Source: Daphnia carinata (lineage: Eukaryota > Arthropoda > Branchiopoda > Diplostraca > Daphniidae). Taken from it: a stretch of DNA of 64,000 bases. The notes beneath the pieces were generated by a model. That model worked only from the letters and a program-made list of their open reading frames with translations, was not told where the DNA came from and made no database searches. Positions 43,606 through 55,830 of this stretch are shown here, piece after piece. Within the stretch, counting starts at the first letter, position 1, and every line of letters begins with the position of its first letter. The position numbers and the translations under genes are program-made. The stretch covers positions 4,960,001 through 5,024,000 of the forward strand of contig NC_081335.1 of assembly GCF_022539665.2 (NCBI RefSeq), given 5' to 3'.

Positions 43606-44061
43606 TTCTAGCGTGCCTTTCGTACACGTATGACACAACTGCTAGATGAAATCCACTCGGCACAGCTATTCTTCCTGAAGACCTAGAAACCTGAGAAAGT
43701 TGCTTTAAAGGGGCGTATCTTAACGTTCCGATAAGTTCCTATTTAAGACCCGGGCCAGGCAACAAGCCGGAAATCCTTTTTACAGAAGAAATGGCACTAG
43801 ATAATCAATGGGATTGTAAAAACCAAAGTAGTCGGTCATAAATAGATACCCTGCAGGTGTATGGACAAAAGTGAATGCTAATTGTCTAAGTTGGTTCCCG
43901 GTCGGTTCACAGGGGCCGCGGGAACGTGCGGACCTATAATCTTCGTAAAAAAATCCTTTAAAAAGAAATTTTTATTACCGGTTGATTGTGTTCGTTTTCG
44001 TGTAAAAAAATTAGTTGGAAAAATCCCGTTGCTTATTATTAATTAAATCATTAATTAAGAT
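43606..44061. other. Spacer between lipases L4 and L5
   Basis: AT-rich spacer with no supported gene. It contains the L5 3' end. Confidence 0.45.
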
Positions 44062-46324
44062 TTAAGTGGCTTTGGGAAGAAGTGGAATGAACTTGTCGTA
44101 TACAAGCCGTTTGGCATCCGTGGAAAATAGAAAATTGACGTGATTCCACTCCGGATCTTCAATCCGGGTAGAAGACTTCAAGTTTCCCAATTTTGAAGCC
44201 AACCAAGCGACATCCTGCCGCAAAAAAAAGGAAACAATTCTAATCAAATGGAAAAAGAACATCAAAGGAATGGTACTAACATACCGCTGGAGCAACAGCC
44301 TAATTACAAGAAACAGCAATTAATGTAACGAAAATGTTTTTAACTGAAAAAAATGTTATACTTTATCGCTTTCTCCCCAGAAAATATAGACAGCAGACGT
44401 GACTTTAGACAACTCGTAAGCAGGAGGAGTTTGCTGTCCGTAACGTAACAGATTTTCTGAAGGACCAAAATCATATCTTTGAAAAGTCTGACCTGCGTGA
44501 TGAATAGCCAGATTTGAACTGAAATCATTAAACAATAATTCGCTCTAGAAAGAAGCTTACCAGCGTTGAAATTCTGAGCAAAATGTGCTGCTGTTCTCAC
44601 TGAAGTTCCTGCTGGATTGTGGCCGTCAATCACTGGCAGAATATCCTTTACAAACAATGGACGAAGAACCCAAAGTTCAAGGTGAAAATTGTTCAACAAT
44701 GTTAAGTGTAATTACCACATCGATACCACGATAGTTGTCACCAGTTGTGCTGAATATGGAATTTCGACAGATGGAGTTGCGCAAGATTAAATTAGGACCG
44801 CAGAACGTTTTCCGGAAATTGTTGGACGGAGAATCAACTGGTTCGTAGACACGGATCCCAAAAATCCGGTAAAATGCCTATTAAAATGGCAATCAAGCTT
44901 AATCGAAAAATGCCCTCCTGAATCAATAGATGGGCAGTCCAAACATTATTTGGATTTCTTATGTGTATACCACCAACTGGTTTATGAATCGCGCTTGATA
45001 GCGAATGCTAGTCTGAGCCTTCGCCATGGATGTTGCCGGTGCCAAAGCGATCATTATGTCTATTTTGGCGTTGAATTCGGGACGCAACGACATGCAAACG
45101 TAGAATACGGCACATCCCATTGAATGACCTTTTAAAAATGGAAAAGTACGCGCACATAAAAAGTAAGCAGGAAAAATGTTTAGAGGTTTCGTACCGACAT
45201 AGCTTATCGTTTTGCGCCCGGTCTTATTAAGCACGAAATTGATAACGGCAGGAATGTCATAGTATCCCATTTCATCGAATCTTTTTTCGGTAAATTATTA
45301 AGAAACAAATATTACATCTGTCTGTATTTCTAGGGCGAAACCTAATTGAAGTTTACTTACGAAAAATCCCAGTAAGCGTCTTCCGAAATGTCCAAACTTG
45401 CATGTGCGCGCGAATAGGTATTGCCTCGAATATTGCCGAGCCACACGTCATATAAACCAGTATCAACCAGGATGTAGGCTATAAAGGGTTGGTAACACAA
45501 TACAGGACAAAAAACGCGGTGTAAGGAATCAATGACACTCACCCAGGGCTTTGTCAACTGGGTTAATGAGCCACACATTGTCAGTGTTGAGAAATCCGTG
45601 TTGGAGATAGACGGGTTGTCTCTTAACACTTGGGTCGGATGATTGTCCTTTGCCATACGGAATTCGATGAAGTTCGAGAATGTAGCCGTCTTCGGTTGTC
45701 ACTTTATAGACCTCAACAGCGTAGCCTCTATTACGAATGATTTCAACCTAGAAAATAACGTGTTTCGTGTTTCTTTTATATTTGCTATGCAATCAGTAAT
45801 AAAAATACAAATCTAATTTTGATACTAACTTAACAATTAACAAAACTAAACCAAAACCAGTCAACATAAGCAATTTTTGGGGAGAAACTCTTAAAGCCAG
45901 CACAGTAAAATACATGCAAAACCAATATCTTATCAAATTCATCCTGTACAATTCGAAGTTTTGACAATTACCTTAAAAAATGTAATCGAAACAGTATTTT
46001 TAAATGTGATTTTAACGAATCTACCGTAGTCATCCGTGCTTCCTCGAGACTTCGACCGCTTGTAGAGAAATGTTGGCTGATGGCATTAGCGGACGACAGC
46101 TGCCTTGTGTCAACTGTACACAGGAAACATTTTGATACTAACAATCTACCCGAAAAATGTTCATCAACATTATCCTAGCCGGAAACCTAATTACCGATAT
46201 CAACGTCTACAGCCTTGGTTCCATTTCGGAGAATTTGGTTCGATTGCGGTGATGGCACAGCTGCAATTAAGGTCCAGTAAATGTGTGCAATGATACAACA
46301 AAATGTGACCGTAGGACATTTCAT
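44062..46324 (-). CDS. Lipase L5, divergent acid/gastric lipase
   Basis: Fifth tandem lipase. Exons: 46324-46195, 46113-46025, 45747-45543, 45478-45361, 45280-45195, 45128-44971, 44877-44716, 44645-44561, 44492-44362, 44299-44285, 44214-44062; 1332 nt, 443 aa. The signal peptide (MKCPTVTFCCIIAHIYWTL) is followed by a 30-residue second exon not separate in the sisters. Motifs: HGFLNTDNVW, where the conserved SSADW is replaced; GHSMG; WGESDKAVAPA (Asp); WNHVNFLF (His). A 15-nt microexon encodes AVAPA, just after the catalytic Asp. It is the most divergent cluster member around the substrate pocket, so its substrate may differ; that is inference. A splice acceptor just upstream of the ATG suggests an untranslated first exon. 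Confidence 0.9.
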
Positions 46325-47532
46325 AGCAAGGCTAATAACTACACCAAACTGATCGTGGAAATCAACGCTGAAAATAGAACATAAATGAATCAAAGAACTA
46401 CAATAAGATTGTCCCGTTCACGATAGTCTTCCACGTGGCGAAATAATATTTACTTTCTAACGGTAAAGCGTTTACGTCATTTTTCTTATGAAGATCGTTC
46501 AAGAAAACAAAGAGTCAAAAGCAAACGGCCAGTAAAATATAACTGATTTCCGATTTTACTATTATTAATTCAAAAAACTATTACTAACAAACAAGCTAAC
46601 TTGAAAAAAAAAATGGCATTGGCACTACCGATAGGAACGCACGAATTGGAATGGAAAACGCTTAAATTTTTCACTAGCTGACAATGTTACTTGCCGTAAG
46701 ATGGGAAAGCACCCGATCCCGTTGAAGGCTTGCCACTAAACTGGTTGCGAACTGAACGATGCATCGCCGTGTACGTGTGTATGTGTGTGTAGATATTCGA
46801 ATACCATATAAGTACCGCTATTTTTCTCAATCCAAGTTGATCGGCAACTAAAGCCGTCCTTGATTCGATCCGAGAAACATTTGGTTGATGCGGTTTCTTG
46901 GTTTTCGAATTGGTGGCACTGTTAGCAGGCAATTGCCAACCGTATTTATCAATGTTATATTGCGCTGTGCATTCGATGCTGAACGCAACGCAAAAATCGT
47001 CTTGGCTATAGTTAATTTATTAATACCTCCTTTTCAAGGATTCACTTGGTTGATGGGAAAAAGTTACAGTGAAAGAGACAAAAGAATAGACTCATTCATT
47101 TGGTAGTGGGTTAACTCAAATGTAATCAAAAACAACTAACAGAGATGGAGGCGAATATTTTGATATGACGTGTGCCAGTGAAGAACCCATTAGCAATCCA
47201 AAAGAGGTGGCACCCTCTTATTTCGTCAACCGTTATTTTTGAAGCCCGGGCGGATTAATTCCAAGACGCAAAAGAAAAGTCTTGAGGCACCTGGCGTCTT
47301 CAAAAGAATCTCTACATTTTTCTTTTTAGTTCGAACTGTAATTTGACAGTGTCAAGTGGTTTATGAAGAACGTTGCTGTCTGAACCTTCTTAGGGAAGAG
47401 AAGCGCATAAGACGTGTAGCTATGTCATTTCTAATGTGGTACACATCTGATACCTTGTATTGTTATACGATATTGTTCCTAATTCCGTTGCACAATTACC
47501 CACTTATTCGTTACAGCATGAAATAAAAGAAT
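46325..47532. other. Spacer between L5 and the arrestin-domain gene
   Basis: 1.2 kb with the presumed L5 promoter. On the minus strand TTATATGG occurs near 46807 and a TTTCAG acceptor lies close to 46375, so an untranslated L5 exon may sit here. No coding gene is supported. Confidence 0.45.
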
Positions 47533-47535
47533 GGT

Positions 47536-47541
47536 TTTATT
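47536..47541 (-). terminator. Poly(A) signal of arrestin-domain gene
   Basis: AATAAA on the minus strand about 36 nt downstream of the stop codon. Confidence 0.55.
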
Positions 47542-47576
47542 CAGAGTAGCATTATCAAATGGCTACGTTTGGAATG

Positions 47577-49183
47577 CTAACAGCTACCGTAAGTCAAATA
47601 ACGAGGTTTATAGGAATCTCCAGCACCATAGCTGACATGCTCAGAGTCTTCGGTATCTCTTATATTTCCACCAAACATACATTCCTCGTAAGATGGCGGA
47701 GCTGTTAAAAATTTAAAAATCGCACTCGTTAAAAAAAAAAAATGAACTTGTCAGTGTTTCATAATAGTTAGTGCTTATTTACGTAGATCTGGATATGTTT
47801 CTGCGCCCGGGATACTGGGGCCAGCAATAGCTGAAGGATTTCCATGTTCTCCTTGCGCAGCTGAAATCACATTACGATGCTGGAAATTAGCAAAGGAACT
47901 CCGCAACGGAACGTTTCCAATGAGAAGGTTATGAGAAACCTTCAAGTTGAATGAAAACGACCCGGGATCCACAGAAAACTATGCAGGATACGCGAAAAAT
48001 ATAATCTATCATCTGTAGCATTTCCATAACAAGTAAGATGCTTACCACAAGTATGTAGGTGACATCGATGATGCGACAGAAGTTTAAACCCGACGAGACA
48101 ATCGGAGGAACAATAATGGGATAGTTTTCCCACAACTCAACGGCTTTAAATTTCCCTCGTACGGATTCGTGAATGACACGCTCATGGCATTCCGTAGCCC
48201 GCGTAGCATGAAAATTTGTGCGCTAAAATAATTTTAAAAAACAATAATAATAACTGATGCCGTCGTATTTTGATAAATCGACGTTTCTATTTCACCTCTA
48301 TTATCTGAATCTTTGAGCCGCGCATGCGCTTCCTGGTCAGGTTCTCCACTTCAGCGTTTAATATAATTTTCTCTCCTGGGACGTATCCAGCACGATCCAG
48401 CCAGAAAGTGGCCATGATTGGATTCGATTTGCAGCAGAGAATTCCTAGCGTCTTGAAGCCAGTCGCTCGTACGGGTACCTTATGGATGATTGGCAAGATA
48501 AGTCGGAGGAAATTGGTTAATGCCTCTAGAGAATATGTACGTTCGCTTCCGGAATAGTGTTGAGATCCGTGATCGAATTGATGGTGATTGGGATCTTGCA
48601 TTCGTGGTTCCATTTCAAACGACGCTCATAAACAGCTCGAAGGGTGTAACGTACGTTACCGTGGGCTCCTTCGAATGAAGATGGGATCTCTTGTGGAAGT
48701 AGGAATGAAAATGGAAACTGGTGTTTCCCTTTGTTCAGCACGTGACCATTTCCTAATGTCCGGGCAATGCAAAATGGCAGAAGGAGCGTTATAAATTTAT
48801 TGCAATTCTTCGTATAATGAAATTTCCATTTAATTACCTGCACTGATCGTTACTCGGTGATGGAAGTAACTTTCCTTGGACGAATAGTGGACCGTTTTGT
48901 TTATCACGTCCGTGTGTGACCGCCCATTTCGATAAACGGTTCTCATTTCTTGTTCCGTTCTTGAGAAAGACACTTGCGCAAGGCCGCGGCATTCGACGTA
49001 AATACCTAATCGTTTAGGACATGAGTGCAGGTATAGCATAATATTAAAAAATACATACGAATAGTTACCTATCACATTCTTGGATTCGTTGTTCCAGATG
49101 TGTACGTTTCCTGTAATTTCTTGTCCAGGAAAGTAGGTAACAGCGTCATTGTTTAAACTGATGAAAAACTTGTCCAATACCAT
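47577..49183 (-). CDS. Arrestin domain-containing protein (ARRDC-like)
   Basis: Alpha-arrestin, an adaptor that links membrane cargo to NEDD4-type ubiquitin ligases for endocytosis. Exons: 49183-49069, 49005-48838, 48752-48541, 48478-48296, 48222-48046, 47978-47783, 47701-47577; 1176 nt, 391 aa. The N-terminal arrestin fold starts MVLDKFFISLNNDAVTYFPG and contains KGKHQFPFSFLLP; the C-terminal fold contains FWLDRAGYVPGEKI, SGLNFCRIIDVTY and LLIGNVPL. A PPSY motif near the C-terminus is the expected WW-domain ligand; mammalian ARRDC proteins usually have two. All introns are GT-AG and small. It lies on the same strand as the lipases and splits their cluster, with no obvious functional tie to them. 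Confidence 0.92.
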
Positions 49184-51153
49184 AGCTTACCGACTTGCAA
49201 CAATGAACTTTACAAAGTGATTTCGATATCTGGCCGCGTACGATAAAAGGGCCATGCCCGTTGTGATAGCATGATAGCATGCTGGGCAAAAAGATTGGCG
49301 TTTCCTAAGGGGTTCCAAAATTCGTCGCCAGATTCGCTAGTTTAGCAGGCCGATCGGCTACACCGTTGATAGGAAAAATCTCGTTTTTTTTTTAGTTATA
49401 TAATTTTGTTTTTCAGTCAATATGCGACAAAAGTAGTTGCATTAAAGCTTCTTTTCATTCCCGATATTAGGGACCAAAATCATCAATGTAGTGTAATTTG
49501 GAAATGTTTTATTTATTTTCACCTTTTTTTAAAATTGCGTCGTTTGGGACACCGCCTGATTTTTTTTTAGTTTATTTATTTTAATGTCCCCATTTTCTAG
49601 TTAATTCTAAATGAACATACCGTACATACGTCCTCAGCCGGCAACACAAACACGTCAAGTTGGTCATGGCAGTCATGTAAAACGAAATAGCAACAAAATA
49701 GCAGATCCGATAGGAGAAGTCAAATCCTTAAGACTATCAATTAATTGCTTTAGTTCTTCATTAAAAATTTCGATGAAAAATTCATGCGACATTTTTAAAA
49801 ATTATTATTATGTTTCACGATCTTAGCACCTCGGCGGCCAAATGAGGAGTCTGGACGGCATTCGTCCCATCCATTTTGCCGCACGATGAATCGGGTAATA
49901 ATCCCAGAAGGCTCACATGATTATCATTATGTTCACTGTCTGATCATGACGAACGTCCTCAGATATCACGACGATATATAGTTCCAGCAATAGGGCACAG
50001 GGCCAAACTTGTTCTTAAGTAATAACGATAAATCATAAAATGCACTACGAGATGATCGTCAGATGCCTGCGATCTATGCCAAACTTTATGAATAAAATCA
50101 CGACAATGTTAAAACTAGGATTCGAAAGAGATCATCTTTATAAACTCACTTCAATGCGCTTCCACTACGCCAACTTCTTTTTTTTTTTTTTCAACAGTGG
50201 AAGCATTGGGTAGTTTAAACATGGGCTCGTATGGAATGAATATGAATGACTCAACTTAACTTCCAATTGAAAAATAACTTTCCAATTAAAATTCTGATCA
50301 TTCATTAGTCAGTCGGTCGGATCATCGTTCAGAAGAAGGGAAAACATCTGATTACGTGGAAGGGACGTGTGCGTGTGTGTCTGTGTAACCTAGATACAAA
50401 TAGATACGCAATGTGCTATAATTATTCATGAATGAAGTGTGTCTAGTTATTCATCAACACATTCACGTTCATTCCTCAAGCTGTTTGGTAAGTGAAGACC
50501 GCTGGCTCTGAAAGTTCCTTTTGTGTAGGCCAGTATCAAGGACAACGGCCAAAGGCAAATACTGGGATGTCTTCGTAGATTCTAGAACATTAGGACGGTA
50601 GTCAGCGAAAATGCAAGCCAATATTCTTCGGGTTGTTGCGGAGAACCTGGGCAGGGTACCGTTAACTTCTGGCCGTCCTTGACCTATTTGTGTTTTATTA
50701 TGCAGCGTGATATTCTTCGTGCCATCCACGACCGCCAGTGGCACCTAAATCAAGTGATGCTGGGTGGATTTCATTATCAAATGATGACGCATCGATTGCA
50801 ATTCCAATGTAAAGAACATGCAACGCGCCTTTTAAAATCATTTGTATATTTCAATAAAAAAAAAAAAGGAAAATCTTTGATTGGCAGTTCGGAGGCAATC
50901 TTTAAATTGTCCATGTCACAGAAATTACGCTGTTCACACTTGAAAGTTTTTTTTTTTTTTTTTTTTTTTTTTTTGCAATTTATGAATATATATATATCCG
51001 TCGCATACGGTTTTATGTATCAATGCTTGATTATTTATAATGCGGAACATGATTGTACGAGTTTGTGTGTTAGTTGCATGATTCACGAGTTCAAATGATG
51101 GCCCGCTGCGCATCAGTTGCGACGCGGGACCTGCTGACCTTATTTGTGTCCCG
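49184..51153. other. Spacer between arrestin-domain gene and L6
   Basis: About 2 kb, AT-rich, without a recognisable gene. A poly-T run of about 28 bp lies near 50947-50974, close to the L6 3' end. Confidence 0.5.
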
Positions 51154-54100
51154 TTACCCTCTGGCAATCCTAGTCGTATTTATTGGCAGTGCTATATTAT
51201 GACTAGTCTCCGCGTAATAAGGCGGAGGCAACAAGGTGAGAAGACGATTGTAGAGAAGCTCGTTCACATTCACCGACCAGAGAAAGTCCCAATGATTAAA
51301 TAGCGGGTAGTCAACACGAATCGATGCTTTCAGATTTGGCAATTTCGAAGCCAACCAAGCAACGTCCTTCAAAAAAAAAAAAAAAAAAAAATTTAGAAAA
51401 CGAAATAATAATGTACATTTTGACTTTAAAACAGCCAGTGATTCACACAGTGTTGCCATCAAGTTCTTACTTCTGGTGTTGTTAACAGATCGTTTTCACC
51501 CCAAAATAAGTAGACCGGTGCCGTGACAAGATTTAAATCGTATTCGGGTGGTACTCCTTGTCCTTTGAAGTGAAAACATCTCCGATTAGACTCGTTTATT
51601 TTGCATTAAAATTACTCTTTTGCATACCGTAATGTTCGAAATTGCCCTGAGGTCCGTAATCGTATCGGGTGAATGTTTGTCCTAAAAAAAGGAAAAGAAA
51701 CCAAATGAATAAAAATGGCCGACAGTTAATATGTGTACCAAAATAATAAATTCGGTGATGTCAGTGATGTATAATTCATGAATTGCATTATGCACCCAAA
51801 TTGAAGCTTTTGGCAAACTGCGATACTGTCCTGACAGACGTGCCAGACGGATTGTGTCCCGAAATGACTGGCAGGGCCGTCTACCATGAGGAAACAGGAA
51901 GTCATAATGAGGTTAACATGTTAAGTAGCTCACGACGAAAAATATCATTCAAGAAATACTCGTTTTCTCTTACAATGTTGAAATTGTGCGGGTCGGCACC
52001 GGCAATGAGAAAAATCAGATTGCGGCACAACGTCGCCTCCTTGAGCGTTCGCTCGCAAAACACCTCACGGATTCGCCGGTGGATGCCCGTGTTAGGCAAG
52101 AATGCCCGCGTCCGAATTAGCCGAAGGAAACTCTTTGAAAAAAAAAAAAAAAAAAATGAGAACTTTACATGAATATGTGCTGTAACTTGTGTTAGAACTG
52201 TGTTTTTCAAACACTTAGAAATAAGATATGAATATTTAAAATCAAAGATAAGTGTTCTTGAATATTTGTGTGGGTTTTTTTTTTTTAACGCAATACTTCA
52301 ATGGGATCGACGAAGGCGGCCGATAATCGGACGAAACTCTTCACGTTGGCCACAGAGGCGGCTGGTGCAAGAGCCATCATCACTTCTACTTTTTTATTCA
52401 ATTCGGGGTTGGTGATCATGGCCACCCAGAAAACCGCCGTACCTAATATCCATCATGCAGTCAGAATAATTCGATCATTTTCATTTGCAAGTGTAAAAGT
52501 AAAAAATTCTTATTTCATTAGGAATAAGTAAGTTTGAGTACCCATTGAATGGCCAATATACGTCAGCTTCCGACTGCCAGTCTTCCTCAGAACGTAATGA
52601 ATGCAGGCTGGGATGTCGTAACGTCCAATCTCATCCCACCTAAGAATATTTCCGGCAATTAGCAAAATAAATTAGAACACCATAAACAAATCGTTTGCAT
52701 CATATCACGTTACGTGTCAAGCTTTTTCGTACGCAAAAATTGAAATTTGGGTAAAAACTATTTCAAATGTTTCTACGCACACCTTCGTTCTGACCTCGGT
52801 ACTGTCTACGATAAAAACGATTCTCTTAACTTAAAGAAACTGATTAGAAGCCAAATACTGACGAAAAGTCCCAGAATTCCTCCTCGTTGACGTCGAGGCT
52901 GACGTGCCTCTTGGAATAAGCGTTGCCTCGCGCGTTGCCCAGCCACACATCTACGCGTTTGCACACGCCAAAAATTAGTAATCACGATCACCAGTTTTGT
53001 AATATCTTTTTTTTATTCAGTCAATCAGAAAGTTGCATTACCATAGCCGCGATCCGCCAGTATAAATGCTGTTTTGTTTTTTTTGTTTACAAAAAAAAAA
53101 ATATTGATGTTAGAAAATAGTGATAATCATTATGCAAGAGTCGTGGCTTAAAATCTTGAAGAAAAAAAAAAAACCTCTACTTTCACTGAAAGCGAGAAAT
53201 GTAATTACCCAACGCTCTATCAGTCGGATTGATAAGCCAATCAGCATCACTGTTAAGAAGCCCGTGCTGCAGGAAGACGGGTCGTTTGGGTCCCTTTTGT
53301 CGGGACATTGCCGTCCTTCCGTACGGAATTCGATGGATGCCTTCGTGGAATAGTTGAATAAAAAAAAAAAAAAACATGTTTTAAGAGTGAAAGTCAGGCG
53401 AAAACCCGTTTGAGCGGAAAAGTATTTCTTGTTTCGTTTCAACATCATTCGATGACGAAAAAGGAAGGTGGAACAAGAAGCCAAAAAAAAAAAGAAAAAA
53501 AAGAAAGAAAAAAAAAAAGGCGTACAAGGCACACGATGTTTGTTCTTAATGCGGAACTCGTGCGTGCGAAAGTCGATTCCCGACCGTTCGCCAAGTATCG
53601 AAAAAGGAAAAAGGCACATCAAACTAATACCTAATAGGTATCCATCTTCGGTCAACACTGTGTGCAGCTCCACGGGATATCCTCGATAAATGATGATTTC
53701 AGGCTGAATGGGGATATCGTAGAAATGAAAATTGCTTCTTAAAAATACAATCGCTCAAACATTATTTACATAACATAATAAATGATTCACAATGATTTTA
53801 CGGCCATGTTTTTTTTTTGTTTTTGTTTTTTTATGTGCCGAAATGTTAACATGTGTGGCCGTTGAAAGATCAGAATGGAAAGCTTTTCCAAGTGCACACG
53901 GGTGTTGCCGTTGCCCGGGGTATTCCACCGTACCATAGAGTCTCTCTTTTCTCAGCTTGTACGGATCTCAAACTTTCCCTTTTTTCTTTCTCTCTTCTTC
54001 TCTCCTCACGTCCAAATCCCCCATCTCCGTACCATCTGCGGTTCTGAATTTAATATATTTTTTTTCTTCTCTCTCTCTCTCTCTCTCTCCACATCTTTCC

Positions 54101-54640
54101 CTTTAAAAACTACCTTGACCCAATTCATAACGCGTCGTATGGGTTTAAGAATTATCCTGGAAGTAAAAGTGTATATCTATTTTATCTATCTAAACATTTT
54201 CCCTTTCTTCCTAACAAGGCCCCGTTTTCAGCGCATCTGTCCGGAAGGGTCAGGTAAATCCTACACACCTGCGGTGTGTGTGTGTGTGACCCCGTTTTCA
54301 CTTTGAACGGAACACTTTCCCTCTCGTTGCGAGACATTGAAAAACTGCGTCTCTTCTTTCTTTTCCCCCTTTTTTTTTGTTTTTTTTTCCAACTGTTTCG
54401 TTTAGACCAGGTGGGTTTTAAACCTCCCCTTTACATCCTTGAAAAAAAAAAAAAAAATACATTCACTTACGCTGGACATGTAAGCTTCCGGACTAACAGG
54501 AAGACGTGGATTGTTGCGCTTCCTCCACCACTGCTAAAACCCGATTCACCGTTTCGATTGCCGAACGGCAAAGTTCCCGAAACGCTAACAATCATCATCA
54601 CTAAGATCACGAAAGCTCTCGATGAATACAACGACCACAT
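51154..54640 (-). CDS. Lipase L6, acid/gastric lipase family
   Basis: Sixth tandem lipase. Well-supported exons: 53703-53631, 53340-53209, 53068-53042, 52950-52863, 52639-52542, 52442-52297, 52132-51974, 51880-51796, 51681-51628, 51562-51471, 51366-51154. Motifs: [24 protein letters not shown] (Asp), FNHWDFLW (His). The first intron splits GYLL from HRIPYG; another follows GHSMG directly; the stop lies 20 residues later than in the sisters, giving a longer C-terminus. The 5' end is unsettled. An ATG at 54640 starts a good signal peptide ([13 protein letters not shown]), and the next conserved piece [12 protein letters not shown] ends at a GTAAGT donor after 54471, but the two are in different frames. 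A 50-56 bp intron ending at TTTTAG fixes it at the cost of a shorter signal; a one-base error or true frameshift is the alternative. Confidence 0.85.
54068..54089. repeat. (CT)n microsatellite
   Basis: About eleven CT units, inside the first intron of L6. Confidence 0.85.
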
Positions 54641-54779
54641 AGCGCAATAAAGTTTTTAAATTCAGAATCGTCACGTTAATTATCGATACCGAGAGCCCAC
54701 ACACGACGCAAGATTTTGGCACTTGAAATTTCGTTTTCGGTGGGTGAGGGTTGAAATAGTCGGAGCCGATTGCGCTGGC

Positions 54780-54783
<4 letters not shown>

Positions 54784-54815
<32 letters not shown>
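54784..54815. repeat. (AC)n microsatellite
   Basis: About fifteen uninterrupted AC/CA units in the upstream region of L6. Confidence 0.95.
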
Positions 54816-55830
54816 ACCGTTCAAAGAAAAAAACAGGTACAGTTTTGAAAAGCGAAAACTGTGCACTTCAACAGCGTCCGTTCAACTTGATCATCGCCAT
54901 GTAACTAGAAGGGACAGCAGACGTGGTCTGAAGACTATGCCAGCCTTCCACGTTTTTTTTTTTTTTTCGTACGCGCCAAGTGTAAAGTCTGTTAAGAAAA
55001 ACCGCTTCTACTCTTTTTTTTTTGTGTTCTTTGAGTTCTTTCAAGGAATGACGACTAGGAGAGACGTACAACCAATACTGGCAGAACCAGTAAGAACACG
55101 AGCAATAGGGAAGTGAAGTCCCATGCGAAGGAGAGTAGAGAAATGGGAGGTTCTCTCGGGGCGGTCGGATGACCTGGAAAGCAAAATAAAAAACAAAAAA
55201 AAAAAAAGAATTTCGCTGCCGCTCTCTCCTTCTACAAGCTCGTTTCATTCCCTTGTTAACCACAGTTTCATCTTTTTGAATCGGCCACTCTCCCGTGAAC
55301 ATCTGCTCTGCGTAACGGCAACATCGCACTCCACCTCCGTTGTGTGTACATATTTTTTTTCTTTCGTTACTTGCACAACAAACGCGCAACTCCTTCAGTT
55401 TGAATTACACAAACTGCTAATCCGAATACGAGAAGGATGAAGGAGACCCTTGTCATTTTTTTTTTTTTTTTGGTCAACATGTCACGCGAGTTCGAAGAAT
55501 GAATTCGCCTTCTTTTGTTGTCTGGTACGAGGCATTTCAAAAGATAAGCGCAATGACTCGTTTTCCGGTTTGCCGTACCGAGGAGAAAGCCGTTTGCCTC
55601 ATTTAGAAAATGATTTAGCGCAAATTGGATATCGCAAAGGAAATAGACATTGGAGATGTTGTTTATTGCTGTCCGACCGCCAGCACTTGGTTCTACGGTC
55701 GCGTTTGATTTTTATACATTTTTGTGGAATGAGAAACGATCTAACTGCTGTACACATTTTTTGAGGGGGGGGAATGAAACAAAAAAAAAAAAAAATTCGA
55801 AACATTTTGGAACATTGAGGAAGTGAGTAA
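54816..55830. other. Spacer between lipases L6 and L7
   Basis: 1 kb with the presumed distal L6 promoter and the L7 3' end. Open frames here are interrupted by Lys or Phe homopolymer stretches and show no family features. Confidence 0.45.

Noticed and set aside
54868-55389. 173-codon open frame on the minus strand
   Set aside because: Contains poly-Phe and poly-Lys stretches from homopolymers and no domain.
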